Below, one piece after another: positions 63,401-64,000 of a DNA stretch of 64,000 nucleotides. The translations under genes were made by a program, and so were the position numbers. The stretch comes from Desulfobacteraceae bacterium. Lineage in GTDB: Bacteria; Desulfobacterota; Desulfobacteria; Desulfobacterales; Desulfobacteraceae. The DNA is taken from positions 36,988 to 100,987 of the forward strand of contig JAAEMK010001108.1 of the NCBI GenBank assembly GCA_024225635.1, read 5' to 3'. Under the pieces are notes generated by a model that did not search any database, was not told the DNA's origin, and saw nothing but the letters and a program-made list of their open reading frames with translations. Position 1 is the stretch's first letter; every line of letters starts with the position of its first letter.

Positions 63401-63638
63401 CAAGATAGGTCATGAACAGCCTGAACTCCCTGTCAAAGGTATCGAGGCTGTACCACAGCCTGTCATGGCCGGTTTCTTCCAGGGCATGGGCCACGAGGGT
63501 GGTTTTTCCATAGCCGGCCCCGGCCGTTACAAGGGCCAGTTTTTGTAGGCAAATATCGTTGAAAAGGGTGGTGAGCCGATCCCGGGGGAGAATCTTTGAA
63601 ATTCGGGGCGCCTGCAGCTTTGAACCTAACACATCCAT
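60471..63638 (-). CDS. MalT-type ATPase/TPR transcriptional regulator with C-terminal SARP (BTAD) domain
   Basis: The protein has 1055 residues. The start at ATG 63638 fits the family N-terminus (KLQAPRISKILPRDRLTTLF); ATG 63716 upstream would add 26 residues. It has a STAND-type ATPase (Walker A VTAGAGYGKTTLVAH at about 37-50, Walker B TVMVLDDYHLV near 130), a long run of helical TPR-like repeats (about 330-780), then an OmpR-like winged helix (LTIHLFGTFRVLKGDREI near 802) with a BTAD helical bundle at the end. Proteins of this mix respond to ligands bound by the ATPase/TPR part. Target genes are unknown. Confidence 0.88.
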   Translation of the reverse strand: MDVLGSKLQAPRISKILPRDRLTTLFNDICLQKLALVTAGAGYGKTTLVAHALEETGHDRLWYSLDTFDREFRLFMTYLVNGLRQTWPEFGAAIMGGLAGSASPNEQEEWLFRFTRELETTVTRETVMVLDDYHLVQASVEINQALEFILERLPRNLHLVIISRTKPPLRTSRLRAGQQLLEIGERDLAFTAAEVRRLYQEVHKIAVNGETLVEIHQKTGGWAASLILFSYALKENPAFNTTPMDFKGSQRDIFNYLEENIFEIQPPEVKTFMVKTALLPMMDVRLCNRILNIGNAGELLPGLVENHLLTFPLDGTNQSFRYHHLLRDFLVEKLHKTCSPEEIEKLHISIARAYEKENRVEALDHYIDGKAFDRAAKLLTDHEIGFMMEGKTLYLRKSLSKVPEEVIRTHPQLLFMTARIHSVCGNPREAIVRLKAARKVFQKERSRKNALKCLVDLASQYYFTGHVREAKLLMEQVLDEIDATAPTFTITMTFLIFLSAVLGEIGKADAYTEQAQSVIADYPEYERGVATALITLSTAYRYYITGDFHRAQALNLKLLEQVRDLKIDSCLPLTYYQCAATGFFLGEHEQGYEYAAKGVEASERIELRDSQKGWLYLAWGQNALGLGRTGEAMAHVRKSLGIFEIPGNRWGIANAHELRHQIRLARDDPARAKNDLSAALDIIDGYGLTLTQGMLEISMANLLIKEKAFDKALDLLNRSRENVRQASFYLFRNFMLTARCHGENGDTGNARKWLKKALALADDKAYHSFVPKEAPWTASPMDGMNPGRARQTGNSANAAPCLTIHLFGTFRVLKGDREIPPGAWKSSKALTIFKYLAANREMGFIQRDVLIELLWPDEDIKKTGKRFNVAMSALRKILEPDIAPKAASAYIERRNNAYRLDPDAAGNIDVERFLIEFTAGKRSAGRDLDAAMQHFFAGEAVYKGPFLEENPYDDWCIREREHLHKEYLSLLCFIMDFHGAKKDYAKSIQYGEKFLKADPFDERTHRKLMEFYAALGNNPGVIRAFDRCRATARAMDCPLSKETVSLFNRLIPRKN

Positions 63639-63791
63639 GATGACATTTCGTTCCTTGGACCATGCTTTGTTAACGTGAAACCGCCTTGGACTCTTATAAG
63701 GAAAGCCCGGAGTCATTGCAAGGAATATCTTCCCTGTAACCGGGCTTTGAGCCGGGTAAATAATAAAATTTCAAAAAAAATAAAAAAAGGT

Positions 63792-63819
63792 TTGACAGAT
63801 GCCTCGGATGCTGTTAGTT
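63792..63819 (+). promoter_or_regulatory. Candidate promoter of tRNA-Lys, with a tandem 19-bp repeat before the gene
   Basis: A perfect TTGACA (63792-63797) is followed 16 bases later by TTAGTT (63814-63819). Between promoter and gene, GTTTTTCTGCTTCAGCAGG occurs twice in tandem (63827-63845 and 63847-63865), the second copy entering the first two bases of the tRNA. Confidence 0.55.
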
Positions 63820-63863
63820 TCGCCTTGTTTTTCTGCTTCAGCAGGAGTTTTTCTGCTTCAGCA

Positions 63864-63939
63864 GGGCCGTTAGCTCAATTGGTAGAGCAACTGACTCTTA
63901 ATCAGTAGGTCCTCGGTTCGATCCCGCGACGGCCCACCA
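63864..63939 (+). tRNA. tRNA-Lys (CTT)
   Basis: A 76-nt cloverleaf: acceptor GGGCCGT/ACGGCCC, anticodon loop CTCTTAA reading AAG, T-loop GTTCGATC, encoded CCA. The TTAGCTCAATTGGTAGAGCA D-arm is standard. Confidence 0.97.
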
Positions 63940-63948
63940 TTATACAAC

Positions 63949-63987
63949 AAGGCCAACAAGCGTTTCATCAGCTTGTTGGCCTTTTTT
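63949..63987 (+). terminator. Rho-independent terminator after tRNA-Lys
   Basis: AAGGCCAACAAGC (63949-63961) pairs with GCTTGTTGGCCTT (63971-63983), with a 9-base loop followed by TTTTTT. Confidence 0.9.
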
Positions 63988-64000
63988 GATTTTATACCCC

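Noticed and set aside
63792-63987. Prophage or integrative-element attachment site at tRNA-Lys
   Set aside because: No integrase gene or repeated tRNA 3' end is seen in the window, and the right flank runs off the edge.

Overview
The window looks like chromosomal DNA of a sulfate-reducing or related anaerobic deltaproteobacterium, most likely Desulfobacterales. This is an inference from content: a periplasmic selenocysteine formate dehydrogenase, an FrhB-type iron-sulfur oxidoreductase, ResB/CcsA-type cytochrome c assembly proteins, many large sensor kinases, ThrH in place of a homoserine kinase, and moderately GC-rich coding sequence. No phage, integrase, insertion sequence or CRISPR array was seen.

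Layout. 1-2444: cytochrome c assembly pair and a DUF364 protein. 2578-7741 (minus): two tandem-duplicated chemoreceptors behind an orphan solute-binding protein. 8096-9735: YchF and three tandem initiator tRNA genes. 9828-13018 (minus): YggU, heptose kinase, ThrH, homoserine dehydrogenase. 13212-18627: purM, tsaD, nagZ, an EamA transporter and ornithine aminotransferase. 18617-21061 (minus): aldolase, a divergent diadenylate-cyclase-like protein and a histidine-rich metal-binding protein. 21182-27875: SH3-domain envelope protein, FrhB-like protein, iron alcohol dehydrogenase, sensor kinase, fatty acyl-CoA ligase. 28219-33088: selenocysteine formate dehydrogenase FdhA, FdhB and FdhE. 33187-34223 (minus): FmdE-like protein and a ModE-like regulator beside a perfect palindrome. 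34482-46874 (minus): a signalling block of a solute-binding protein, a Cache kinase, a hybrid kinase, a 2071-residue hybrid kinase with three solute-binding domains, and an HD-GYP response regulator. 47465-58772: aconitase, thioesterase, a lipoprotein, a NarL-type two-component pair, malic enzyme, a hydrolase and a small protein. 58852-63987: Lnt-like protein, a MalT/SARP-type regulator and tRNA-Lys.

How the parts connect. Formate oxidation (FdhAB with FdhE) sits next to Mo/W-linked genes (FmdE-like, ModE-like). ThrH and Hom give an alternative route to phosphohomoserine. The 34-47 kb block reads as a ligand-sensing phosphorelay that could end in c-di-GMP breakdown. Two families of palindromic REP-like repeats are scattered in intergenic space: family A, with tip GGGGTCAGGCTT, near 2.4, 27.9 and 41.9 kb; family B, GGGGACAGATTT and its complement, at 50.1-52.7 kb. 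In two places the repeat supplies the last codons and the stop of a gene.

The most notable items are the triple-sensor giant kinase, the repeat families and their capture as gene ends, the divergent DAC-domain operon, the TGA-coded selenocysteine with its downstream hairpin, and the perfect palindrome upstream of the ModE-like gene.
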